Assembly (NCBI GenBank): GCA_026134085.1
Contig: JAOQIN010000006.1
Span: 1 to 64,000 of the forward strand
Source of the DNA: Candidatus Methanoxibalbensis ujae
GTDB lineage: Archaea; Halobacteriota; Syntropharchaeia; Alkanophagales; Methanospirareceae
Reading direction: 5' to 3'
Length of the DNA: 64,000 nt
Shown in pieces: positions 1 to 7,156 of this stretch. Made by a program: the position numbers and the translations under genes. The notes under the pieces are model-generated. The model saw nothing but the letters and a program-made list of their open reading frames with translations, was not told the DNA's origin and did not search any database. Each line of letters opens with the position of its first letter. Position 1 is the first letter of the stretch.

Positions 1-323
1 AAAAGCGGGGAAATGAGAAAGAGCGTGGTGGAGAAGTGGCGGAGACGGCGGGGACAGCGGGGGAGGTTAATTATGAGCGAATAAGCAGTGATGCGTTCTT
101 CATGGGTCTCGGCGATGCTATAATTCCAGGTGTGCTTGCGGTCTCCGCATACACTTTCGTATCTCCTTTGACTGCGTTCTTCACAATCGCGGGAACACTT
201 GCTGGATACGCCTTCCTCTGCACATTTGCGGGAAGAGGGAAGCCTCACGCCGGGTTGCCCTTTCTGAACTCAGGTGCAATCGTCGGATTCCTCATTGGAT
301 TTGTGATTATGATTATGTCATGA
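1..323 (+). CDS. Presenilin-like A22 family intramembrane aspartyl protease, C-terminal part
   Basis: The frame is open to the window edge, so the gene is cut off at its 5' end and only about 107 residues are seen. The visible part holds the GLGD motif (catalytic Asp of the GxGD proteases), two further hydrophobic segments and a GLPFLN motif at the position of the PAL/PALP loop that shapes the active site. This arrangement is that of archaeal presenilin homologues (DUF1119 type), which cut membrane helices. The first catalytic Asp (YD motif) would lie upstream of the window. Family call is good; the substrate is unknown. Confidence 0.75.
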   Translation, partial: KRGNEKERGGEVAETAGTAGEVNYERISSDAFFMGLGDAIIPGVLAVSAYTFVSPLTAFFTIAGTLAGYAFLCTFAGRGKPHAGLPFLNSGAIVGFLIGFVIMIMS

Positions 324-420
324 TTATGTTATGAGATCATGTTATGATTATGATTTGTTATGATGATTTGTTACGATTATGAGGTAATTATCATGAAATA
401 TGATGATATGATCCTATGCA
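300..420. repeat. TTATGAT-rich simple repeat downstream of the protease gene
   Basis: Irregular copies of the 7-mer TTATGAT and of GATTATG run from the last codons of the protease gene into the spacer. The rest of the 223-base spacer before the tRNA shows no coding potential. An AT-rich element near 503-512 (AATAAAAAGT) lies about 35 bases upstream of the tRNA and is a plausible TATA box. Confidence 0.6.
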
Positions 421-546
421 TAATCATGCACATGCGGATCACGGCACAGCTTGCCGCTGAGCGATGGCCCGGTGCGCTGCTGAGACAACACTGGCAGCAA
501 ACAATAAAAAGTGAGAAATCAAAATCATTTTCTAAATGAAGGGGAG

Positions 547-617
547 GGGCTCGTGGTCTAGGGGTATGACGCCGCCTTCACGAGGCGGAGGTCGTGCGTT
601 CGAATCGCACCGAGCCC
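547..617 (+). tRNA. tRNA-Val (anticodon CAC)
   Basis: A complete 71-base cloverleaf can be folded by eye. The acceptor stem is GGGCTCG/CGAGCCC, the D-arm is closed by GTC/GAC, the anticodon stem is CCGCC/GGCGG around loop TTCACGA (anticodon CAC, reads GUG), and the T-arm is GTGCG/CGCAC around TTCGAAT. No intron is seen and CCA is not encoded. Confidence 0.95.
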
Positions 618-650
618 ATTGAGCACTGAAGATGAATAGAAGGGAGGAAA

Positions 651-1670
651 ATGCCTTCTACAATTGTTGTCGGCGGATTCTTCGGTGATGAGGGGAAGGG
701 AAAGATAGTTGCGTATCTCGCGAAGAACGACAAGCCAGCGATAGCCGCTCGCGGTGGTGTGGGACCGAACGCAGGTCATACAGTTCAGATAGGAAACAGG
801 AAATATGCGCTCAGCATGGTTCCTTCAGGATTCGTGCACGAAAATGCTCGCCTCCTCATAGGAGCGGGAGTCCTTGTTGATGTGGATGTGCTGATGCGGG
901 AGATGTCAGAGCTGAACCTGCACAAACGCGTCGGCGTTGACTGGAGATGCGCCGTGATAGAGGAGAAGCACAAGGAGATTGATCAGAAAAATGCTGAACT
1001 GCACGATAAAATCGGAACAACAGGAACTGGATGCGGGCCTGCAAATGCTGACCGCGCATTGAGAAGGATAAAACAGGCGAAAGACATCGCTGCATTGAAG
1101 GATTACATATGCGATGTGCCGCTTGAGATAAACAGCGCACTTGATGATGGCAGGAATGTGCTCATTGAGGGGACGCAGGGTCTCGGAATATCTCTGTTCT
1201 ACGGCACCTACCCCTTCGTCACATCAAAAGACACCACAGCATCTCAAATCGCCGCGGATGTCGGTATTGGTCCCACGCGTGTTGATGATGTCGTCGTCGT
1301 GTTCAAATCTTTCCCGACAAGGGTGGGAGAGGGTCCTTTTGAAACGGAACTCCCGGATGAGGAGACCGCAAAACTCGGCATAGAGGAGTTCGGAACAGTC
1401 ACAGGCAGAAAAAGAAGGGTTGGTGTATGGGATTCCAATATGGCAAGATATGCAGCAATGATAAATGGCGCGACAATGATAGCATTAAGCGGCATAGACA
1501 GGCTGGATGCCTCATGCAAAGGCGCAAGAACTTATGAGGAACTCAGCAATAAGGTGAAGGAATTCATAGCAAAGGTCGAAGACGACACAGGAGTCCCCGT
1601 TACATTGATATCAACAGGTCCTGAAATATCTGAAATCGTGGATATACGGGAGGAAAAAAAGTGCATGTAG
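651..1670 (+). CDS. purA: Adenylosuccinate synthetase (short archaeal form)
   Basis: It joins IMP and aspartate using GTP to give adenylosuccinate, the first committed step of AMP synthesis; purB for the next step is also in this window (29.7-31.2 kb). The N-terminus has the GDEGKGK phosphate loop and the GPNAGHT motif that follows it; [10 protein letters not shown] and GTQG motifs come later. At 339 residues it is about 90 shorter than bacterial PurA, as usual in archaea. A Shine-Dalgarno GGGAGG sits a few bases before the ATG, which fixes the start. It lies just 33 bases after the tRNA. Confidence 0.95.
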   Translation: MPSTIVVGGFFGDEGKGKIVAYLAKNDKPAIAARGGVGPNAGHTVQIGNRKYALSMVPSGFVHENARLLIGAGVLVDVDVLMREMSELNLHKRVGVDWRCAVIEEKHKEIDQKNAELHDKIGTTGTGCGPANADRALRRIKQAKDIAALKDYICDVPLEINSALDDGRNVLIEGTQGLGISLFYGTYPFVTSKDTTASQIAADVGIGPTRVDDVVVVFKSFPTRVGEGPFETELPDEETAKLGIEEFGTVTGRKRRVGVWDSNMARYAAMINGATMIALSGIDRLDASCKGARTYEELSNKVKEFIAKVEDDTGVPVTLISTGPEISEIVDIREEKKCM

Positions 1671-1679
1671 AACCGAATT

Positions 1680-1737
1680 TTGTTGTGTGATGTGTTGTGT
1701 GTTGTGTGGTGTGTGTCGTGTGTTGTGTGTTGTGTGA
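1680..1737. repeat. GTGTTGT simple repeat after purA
   Basis: An almost pure G/T stretch made of irregular copies of GTGTTGT and GTGTTGTGTGT. It starts about ten bases after the purA stop and fills the gap to the convergent atpF end. The T-rich runs could help termination, but no clean poly-T tract is present. Confidence 0.75.
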
Positions 1738-1824
1738 TGATATGATACAGCACGGAGCATCACTACCGCATCTCCATCTTCCTCCTCAGCAGAAGCGTGC
1801 ATCTTCAACGCAGCCGGACGCGGG

Positions 1825-2148
1825 CTATTTCAACCTGATTCCGACAGCTCGTTTTATGAGCAGGCTTATCTCATCAATCTCCTTCTCCATTGCTCCTTTT
1901 CTGTCAGGTATCTCAACGATGATGGGGGTAATGCCGTGTTTCATCTCATTGATGCTCCTTATTTTGGCCCTTATCTTTTCAGCAAATCTCTCTGTTATGA
2001 TGATAACAGCAAAATCATATACAATTTTATCAAGTATTTGTGATAAATCTTCTGCTGTTGCATCTTTTTCGCTCAACTCATATATGTTTTCAATGCCTGC
2101 GAGCCTCAACCCGGTTGCTGTGTCCTCATCAACAATTGCCGCGATCAT
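1825..2148 (-). CDS. atpF: V/A-type ATP synthase subunit F
   Basis: Small central-stalk subunit of the archaeal A1 motor. The start region reads MIAAIVDEDTATGLRLAGI, the usual N-terminal strand and GLRLAGI motif of subunit F; the middle VYDFAVIIITERFAEKI matches the family's ITE core. I chose the ATG at 2148 because GGAGGGG stands just before it and the protein then begins as other F subunits do. An in-frame ATG at 2193 overlaps the subunit E stop (ATGA), so a 15-residue longer, Lys-rich N-terminus is possible. In most archaeal operons subunit C lies between E and F; it is absent here. Confidence 0.88.
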   Translation of the reverse strand: MIAAIVDEDTATGLRLAGIENIYELSEKDATAEDLSQILDKIVYDFAVIIITERFAEKIRAKIRSINEMKHGITPIIVEIPDRKGAMEKEIDEISLLIKRAVGIRLK

Positions 2149-2189
2149 GTCCCCTCCATCCATTTGCTTTTTCTTTTTTCCGCTCACGC

Positions 2190-2855
2190 TCATGTCCACA
2201 GTATTTTTGCAACACGCTCCCGCAGCAGCGGCATAAGTCTTTCCAGTCGCTTTTCGTATGTGTTGTTCACCTCCACTTTACCGTCTTCACGCCGGACAAC
2301 GACGCCGCCAAGCGATTTAATGCGCTCTGGTGCCACTGTTATCTGGGTTTTTACTCCTGTCTCTTTCGCAATTTCCTCTGAGATTTCAGAAAGTATATCA
2401 TCATCTATGAAATCAGCATCCTGCTCGCTGAGCAGCACTTCAATTTTTATGGTATCCTCCGGAGAAGACTGAGGATGTGTCTCAATGTATGCGATGCTCA
2501 TTGCAGCCTCTTTTATGAGGTTTGCGAGGATTTGGTTGTATGGTATGCCGGCGAATCCCTTCTCACGCACGATGTTGAGCCTCCTCTCCGCCTCCTCAAA
2601 TATCTGCTGCGTAAGTTCTTCCTCAGCTGCCCATCTTATGCGCCTTGCCTCAAGCCTTGCAGAGCGAATGATTCTTGCTTTTTCCTCCTCTCCTCTGCGC
2701 TCCTCGCGAGCGAGCACCTGATTTTTGTGCTTTTCCAGTGATGTCTTCGTATTTTCAATCATCTCCTCAGCACGCCTCTTCGCATCACTTATGATGCGCT
2801 GCCTTTCCTCCTCGGCAGACGCCCTTATCCTCTCCAAAATTTCTGTCACTCCCAT
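2190..2855 (-). CDS. atpE: V/A-type ATP synthase subunit E
   Basis: Peripheral-stalk subunit of the A1A0 ATP synthase. It is 221 residues long, with a highly charged N-terminal helix (about residues 5-85, rich in Glu, Arg and Lys, typical of the E/H coiled coil) and a globular C-terminal half with GGVVVRREDGKVEVNNTYE, the conserved end of the family that contacts subunit B. The stop overlaps a possible ATG of subunit F. Subunit H, its coiled-coil partner, is the next gene upstream. Confidence 0.9.
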   Translation of the reverse strand: MGVTEILERIRASAEEERQRIISDAKRRAEEMIENTKTSLEKHKNQVLAREERRGEEEKARIIRSARLEARRIRWAAEEELTQQIFEEAERRLNIVREKGFAGIPYNQILANLIKEAAMSIAYIETHPQSSPEDTIKIEVLLSEQDADFIDDDILSEISEEIAKETGVKTQITVAPERIKSLGGVVVRREDGKVEVNNTYEKRLERLMPLLRERVAKILWT

Positions 2856-2894
2856 ATCCCACCACCAATCTCACGCGCCACGCGATCCTCGCTG

Positions 2895-3000
2895 CGATGC
2901 ATCATGCATCTTCCCTCATCTCTCCACTCTCTCATCTATCCGCTCCATCATCTCCTCGCTCCATTATCTCTCCTCTCTCTCATCTATCCACTCCATCATC
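2895..3000. repeat. Pyrimidine-rich imperfect direct repeats between atpH and atpE
   Basis: The plus strand carries repeated CTCTCTCATCTATCC and CTCCATCATCTC blocks, arranged as two imperfect copies of roughly 55 bases. They fill the 140-base spacer between atpH and atpE, where tight spacing would be expected in an ATPase operon, and run into the last codon of atpH. Confidence 0.6.
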
Positions 3001-3322
3001 TCTCCACTCCAAGAAGAATGGACAGAACGCTTTTCACAGCATCTTCATATCTCTCAAGTGCACGCTCCTTTCTCGCTTTCGCCTCTTCCATTGCCTCGGC
3101 AATTATCTTTTCCTTCTCAGCCTCTCCCTCCTGCACGAATCTCCGCATTATATCCTCCGCCATCTTACGCTCCTCCTCGTGTGCCCGTGCTTTCATCTGC
3201 CTGATGGTTTCCTCAGCATCCTTCAGAATCCTCGCAGCCTCCTCTCTGGCATCACTCACAATCCTTCTGGCTTCCTCCTCACACGCAATTATCTGTTTGA
3301 TTGCATCCACAGCATCTGCCAT
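2996..3322 (-). CDS. atpH: V/A-type ATP synthase subunit H (peripheral stalk)
   Basis: A 108-residue, almost entirely alpha-helical, charged protein (MADAVDAIKQIIACEEEARR start) with heptad-like AEE/ARE repeats and no globular domain. This is the form of subunit H (AhaH), which pairs with subunit E to form the peripheral stalk. It heads the minus-strand H-E-F set. Subunits I and K, which usually come between H and E, are missing here. Confidence 0.85.
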   Translation of the reverse strand: MADAVDAIKQIIACEEEARRIVSDAREEAARILKDAEETIRQMKARAHEEERKMAEDIMRRFVQEGEAEKEKIIAEAMEEAKARKERALERYEDAVKSVLSILLGVER

Positions 3323-3336
3323 TTCCTATAAATTTA
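3323..3336. promoter_or_regulatory. Very short divergent promoter region atpH / mobB
   Basis: Only 13 bases separate the atpH start codon (3320-3322, minus) from the first ATG of mobB (3336). The spacer CCTATAAATTTA contains a TATA-like element readable on both strands. mobB may instead start at the GTG at 3360, about 30 bases past the TATA, which would fit a leaderless transcript. Confidence 0.4.
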
Positions 3337-3935
3337 TGCAAAATAAAAGAAATGCGACAGTGAAAATCATATCCATTGTCGGGGAGAAGAACTCAGGAAA
3401 GACATCGGTGATTTCTCAGCTCATACCTCGCCTCCTCAGATACGGCAGAGTTGGCTGCATAAAACATGCTGAGCATCTTGATGTCCCGCATGACGGGAAA
3501 CGCCGGAGCATGAAAATCGTGATGGGCAGCGACAGTAATAAAGACACGGAACGCATGCTTTCAGCAGGTGCTGATGTCGTCGTAGGCATCACCGAGGATA
3601 TGATGATGTGCATGCGCAAACTGAAGCAAAATGATGAGGTGACGGAAGCAACACTGATCACAGAAAAAATAAGGATGCAGCGAACGGAAGATATGCTGGA
3701 GAGATCACTTGATGTGATGAGATGTGAATGCGTTGATTTTGTCATTGTTGAGGGATTCAAAAGAAGCAAAATTCCGAAAATTGTTATAAGCAAAGATAAC
3801 AGCGGCATTTATGAGAATGTTGTCATGCACCTGCCCCCCTCACATTTTGAAGAAAAAGATGAAAACAACAGCGCCATTGATGAGGAGAAACTGGAGGATA
3901 TCATCAGTCTGATACTCTCCATTCCCGACTGGTGA
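3336..3935 (+). CDS. mobB: Molybdopterin-guanine dinucleotide biosynthesis protein B
   Basis: A small GTPase-type accessory protein for attaching GMP to molybdopterin (Mo/W cofactor). After a short leader it shows IISIVGEKNSGKTSV, a P-loop followed by the strand-helix pattern of MobB, then CIKHAEHLDVPHDGK (the conserved KH..D motif that binds the cofactor) and FVIVEGFKRSKIPKI, the VEG(F/Y)K motif of the family. A longer open frame extends upstream over atpH and is not used. Start may be ATG 3336 or GTG 3360. The enzyme that does the guanylyl transfer, mobA, lies at 22.1 kb. Confidence 0.9.
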   Translation: MQNKRNATVKIISIVGEKNSGKTSVISQLIPRLLRYGRVGCIKHAEHLDVPHDGKRRSMKIVMGSDSNKDTERMLSAGADVVVGITEDMMMCMRKLKQNDEVTEATLITEKIRMQRTEDMLERSLDVMRCECVDFVIVEGFKRSKIPKIVISKDNSGIYENVVMHLPPSHFEEKDENNSAIDEEKLEDIISLILSIPDW

Positions 3936-4069
3936 TGCGGTTCAACTGTCTTCAGCAGCGCATGGACGTTGACCTGATTGCAGAGCTAACCTAAACAACA
4001 GCCCACGCATGGCCCGGATGGGAGATATGGGAGATGTGGAGATGTGGGACGGGGATGAGCAACAGGGGG

Positions 4070-4094
4070 ATGACAAAATATACAAAATATAATA
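4070..4094 (+). promoter_or_regulatory. AT-rich promoter of the PafA/Dop-like gene
   Basis: The bases just before the ATG read TGACAAAATATACAAAATATAATA, a strong TATA-like tract very near the start codon. Either the transcript is leaderless or the true start is one of the close in-frame ATGs (4095, 4101). The rest of the spacer from 3936 shows nothing recognisable. Confidence 0.4.
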
Positions 4095-5672
4095 ATGGGA
4101 ATGGGAAGGGATCTGCGAAAGTGGCAGGGAATTGAGCAGGAATTCAGGGTGGGGAAGCCGTTTGAGAGGACCGACATTCAGACGAGCATTGCACTGAGCA
4201 TGAACCTGTTTGATGCGCTGAAAAATCACAAGTTTTTCGGTTACTTGCCCGCGATCATTCATTCAAAGGACTATGATGGATTTTTGAGAAATGGCTCTCG
4301 CATTTATCTGTGCAACTTCTCATTTGAGATCGCAACGCCTGAGTGCAGAAATGCGTATGAACTGCTGAAATACGATAAAGCAATGGAATTTTATGTTCAG
4401 ATAGCAGCTGAGCGAGTTAACAGTCGCGGAGAGAAAATGGAACACGGACATGATGAGAAAATGGAAAAAATGGAGAGTGGCGGAGAGGCTGAGCGCGTGA
4501 GACATGCCGTACAGTGCTGGCGTGCGAACACAGAGCTTCATCCCGCATTCACAAGGGGCACTCATGAGAACTATTCGGTTTCAAGGGATTTCAACAAAGA
4601 GAACTTCATACCTTTTCTGATAATCAAACCAATCTTCTTCGGCGCCGGAGGTTATGTGAGCAAAGCATTTTGCAGCATGAGGGATATGATTGAATCTGCC
4701 GAATATGTGATATCGCCGAGAGCAATAGCGACAAAACACATTTACGGAGGCGCTGGCGTGCGCAAACATCCACTTTTCTCAATAAAAGGAATATCAAACA
4801 TGAGAATACATATAGATTCAGGTGAAGGATTGCGCGTTGAAATTGCAAGATTTCTGAACAACGCGATCACATCATTTGTCATACATGCGATAGAAGAGGG
4901 CATTATAAGAGATGTTGATGGCATAAACGAGCCTGTTGAGACTTTCAGAACGCTCTCAAGAAACACAGAAGGTGACTGGAAGCTCAAAACGAAAAGCGGA
5001 ACGACTATCAATGCTATGGATATTATGAGCTCATACATAGACGCAATAGAAAATCTTTTTGACGAGAAGTCGGCGGATAACCTGGATATATATGCGCTTA
5101 AAACATTTGAGAGGATTCATGATAAGATGAGTATGGGACTGCTTGAGGATGATTTTCTGATGAAAAGCGTTGAATGGCTTCTCAAATTGAATATTATAGA
5201 GAGGGGAAAATTCATTGAACTTGACAGTCTGCGTGAATCTGTTGATTATGCGATGCGGGATGTGCTTGAGAAAGATGCGAATATTATTGATGCAATGAGT
5301 GAGAGAGATAAAATGAGTGATGCGACGGAGGACAGGATGATGAAGATATCCGCGTGCTTCGCGTTTTCAAATGTCTGTGATGAAGATTTTTACGAGAGTG
5401 TTGCCTGCTGCGCAGGCGTTGAGCGCATGCTGACGGATGAGGAGATAGGGGAGTCTCTCATTTATCCGCCTCCAGAGTCAAGGGGTGCGCTTCGTGTTAT
5501 GCTGCTGGATGCGCTGAGGGATATTGGAGTTCCTCCTGAAAACATACTGGTGAGGTGGAACAGGATAGTCTGTCCGCCGACGAGAGACAGAGTTGTTGAT
5601 TTTGACGATCTTGACGAGTGGAGTGAGAGGAAGATGCGCGATCTCGTGAAAAGAGTGAGAGAGACTTTTTAG
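4095..5672 (+). CDS. PafA/Dop (Pup ligase/deamidase) family protein with Asp-to-Cys change at the catalytic position
   Basis: In bacteria this glutamine-synthetase-like family attaches (PafA) or removes/deamidates (Dop) the modifier Pup. The 525 residues match along the whole length: GIEQEF (GIETEF in PafA), LRNGSRIYL...ATPEC near residues 67-84, RANTELHPAFTRGTHENYSVSR (KNN..G.SYG.HENY), PFLI...FGAGGYV, YVISPRA (LSQRA), the SNMR block, IEEG, and TDEEIGES...PP..SR..LR of the PafA C-terminal domain. There is no Dop-loop, so it is PafA-like in build. The Asp that follows RLY(V/L) in both enzymes is Cys73 here, while the metal-binding Glu of the next turn (FEIATPE) stays. No Pup-like peptide is seen nearby. 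Converges with the Cas4-like gene. Fold assignment is firm; activity is unknown. Confidence 0.82.
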   Translation: MGMGRDLRKWQGIEQEFRVGKPFERTDIQTSIALSMNLFDALKNHKFFGYLPAIIHSKDYDGFLRNGSRIYLCNFSFEIATPECRNAYELLKYDKAMEFYVQIAAERVNSRGEKMEHGHDEKMEKMESGGEAERVRHAVQCWRANTELHPAFTRGTHENYSVSRDFNKENFIPFLIIKPIFFGAGGYVSKAFCSMRDMIESAEYVISPRAIATKHIYGGAGVRKHPLFSIKGISNMRIHIDSGEGLRVEIARFLNNAITSFVIHAIEEGIIRDVDGINEPVETFRTLSRNTEGDWKLKTKSGTTINAMDIMSSYIDAIENLFDEKSADNLDIYALKTFERIHDKMSMGLLEDDFLMKSVEWLLKLNIIERGKFIELDSLRESVDYAMRDVLEKDANIIDAMSERDKMSDATEDRMMKISACFAFSNVCDEDFYESVACCAGVERMLTDEEIGESLIYPPPESRGALRVMLLDALRDIGVPPENILVRWNRIVCPPTRDRVVDFDDLDEWSERKMRDLVKRVRETF

Positions 5673-5684
5673 CGTTGTTCAGCT

Positions 5685-6401
5685 CTAGCGCTTTCTGTCA
5701 GCATATTCGCATATCTGCCTGAACTCACAGAACCTGCATTCCCATTCCGGTGGTCTCTCGATCTCAAAACCCTCAAAATCTTCAAAAGAGGGAGGTCTTT
5801 CATCCTCAAGCGCCTCAAAAAGTATCTTAGCACGAGTCACATAATTACGGACGACATCAGTGAGATCATGCATTTTCACATCAAACGAGATGTGAGTGCT
5901 GTTCAGCACCTCCATCACAATGCCCCTCTTCAAACTCAGTATGAACTCATCAACGCTCCCATCATATTTTACAGGAGGTGAAATCTTGTAATAAAGAAGC
6001 TTTGCACGCTTCAGATCCGCCATATATGCATAAAACTTAACCTGATTCACATCTCTGGTTAGAGGACCGTATTGTGAGATTCTTTTTAAATCTCTCTTTG
6101 ATTTGAAATCAATTGCAGTATCTCCAACAATTGCATCTATCTTTCCGGCAATAATGCCCTTTCCCGTGTCATAAGTGACAGATACTTCTGTGTTTTCATA
6201 ATCTTTTTCTATGTATAAGTGGAAAAGACGGCCTATGAACATTCTCAATGCGCTTTCAAAATCAGGCATTTTTGGGAAACGGCGCTTATACCAGGCCTTC
6301 CGGATGCATGAGCCGAGCTCTGAAACTCCCACTCTGTGGTCGGAATAAGTTCCGCCCACTTCACTCAGGACATATGCGCGTATCTCATCCGGGATCTCCA
6401 T
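5685..6401 (-). CDS. Cas4/RecB-like PD-(D/E)XK nuclease with four-cysteine cluster
   Basis: The protein shows GKIDAIVGDTAIDFKSK, which supplies the Asp of motif II and the D-x-K of motif III of the PD-(D/E)XK nuclease fold. One Cys lies near the N-terminus (ELGSCIRKAWY) and three at the end (CRFCEFRQIC), the arrangement that holds a 4Fe-4S cluster in Cas4 and AddB-like proteins. An in-frame ATG lies further upstream at 6467, but GAGGTG stands just before the ATG at 6401, giving 238 residues. It overlaps the end of bud32 by 17 bases. No CRISPR array or other cas gene is in the window, so it is probably a solo Cas4-like repair enzyme. Confidence 0.8.
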   Translation of the reverse strand: MEIPDEIRAYVLSEVGGTYSDHRVGVSELGSCIRKAWYKRRFPKMPDFESALRMFIGRLFHLYIEKDYENTEVSVTYDTGKGIIAGKIDAIVGDTAIDFKSKRDLKRISQYGPLTRDVNQVKFYAYMADLKRAKLLYYKISPPVKYDGSVDEFILSLKRGIVMEVLNSTHISFDVKMHDLTDVVRNYVTRAKILFEALEDERPPSFEDFEGFEIERPPEWECRFCEFRQICEYADRKR

Positions 6402-7038
6402 GATCACCACCTCTCCCTCCACTTCTCCTCTCCACAAATCTTCCGCGAAGCCATATTTCATCCGCACGCCTTATAACGGCATCGGCATCTCCGGCAAAAA
6501 AACGCCTGTAGCCTCGCAGGAATGCGTGTCTGAAGGAGTGTTCGTGAGATGCATGTGTCCCCCGGAGGCATTGAAAGAAGACGTGAATGTCAACACCGCG
6601 AGATTCTGTTGTTGTGTCAAAGAAAGAGAGACCGAAATCTATGAGGTATACACGTCCGTCACAGCCGACTATGAAATTTGATGTTGTCAGGTCTCCGTGA
6701 ATTATGGACGCGTTGTGAAGCTTCGCCACTGTTTCTCCCATTTTTTCACATATTTCCTCATCAAGCACATCACGTGCGATCTTTCCATGTATGCGCTCCA
6801 TCACAATTTCATAATCATCCACATCAAAGATGATCGGTGTTGGAACGCCGTGCCTTCGCGCTTCCGAAATAGTTTTTGCCTCCATCCTCGTGCGCTCGCG
6901 CCTCAACCTCTCATCAAGCACAGGCAGTCTGTATCTTTTCGGTATTCTCCGCTTGCACACAGTTTCGGAATGGAGTTCAACAACAGCCTCAGCACATTGC
7001 TCTCTCTCCATCTCTCTCCATCTCCATCTCCATCTCAC
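6385..7038 (-). CDS. bud32: Stand-alone Bud32 (Kae1-associated serine/threonine kinase, KEOPS)
   Basis: Small atypical kinase/ATPase of the KEOPS complex that makes t6A in tRNA. Visible motifs: RIPKRYR and ERTRMEAK (early lobe with the conserved Arg/Glu pattern), IVMERIHG, IIHGDLTTSNF (the HGDLTTSN catalytic loop) and IDFGLS (DFG). It lacks a fused Kae1 domain, whereas many euryarchaea carry a Kae1-Bud32 fusion. The first codons fall in a GGAGAT repeat, so the start may be 7038 or, more in keeping with the family, the ATG at 7011. It is followed by the Cas4-like gene with overlap. Confidence 0.9.
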   Translation of the reverse strand: MRWRWRWREMEREQCAEAVVELHSETVCKRRIPKRYRLPVLDERLRRERTRMEAKTISEARRHGVPTPIIFDVDDYEIVMERIHGKIARDVLDEEICEKMGETVAKLHNASIIHGDLTTSNFIVGCDGRVYLIDFGLSFFDTTTESRGVDIHVFFQCLRGTHASHEHSFRHAFLRGYRRFFAGDADAVIRRADEIWLRGRFVERRSGGRGGDHGDPG

Positions 7039-7042
7039 TCCT

Positions 7043-7137
7043 CTCCTTTCTGCTCAGCATTCTCCGTTCTGCTCAGCATTCTCCTTTCTGCTCAGCACTC
7101 TCCTTTCTGCTCAGCATTCTCCTTTCTGCCCAGCATC
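7043..7137. repeat. Five tandem copies of a 19-bp unit between mfnA and bud32
   Basis: Units start at 7043, 7062, 7081, 7100 and 7119 and read CTCCTTTCTGCTCAGCATT with one change in some copies. On the minus strand, which is the coding strand of both neighbours, each unit reads AATGCTGAGCAGAAAGGAG, so every copy carries a Shine-Dalgarno-like AAAGGAG followed by an ATG in the next copy. The array lies directly upstream of bud32. Confidence 0.9.
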
Positions 7138-7156
7138 TGCATCACTCACTCATTGA

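Noticed and set aside
2904-3335. Long upstream open frame joined to mobB (would give a 343-residue protein)
   Set aside because: It runs antisense over atpH with Ser/Leu-rich low-complexity sequence; MobB likeness starts only after 3336.
3936-4094. Search for a Pup-like peptide next to the PafA/Dop-like gene
   Set aside because: No short frame ending in GGE, GGQ or similar was found on either side.
7043-7137. Possible CRISPR array
   Set aside because: The 19-bp units are contiguous with no spacers.
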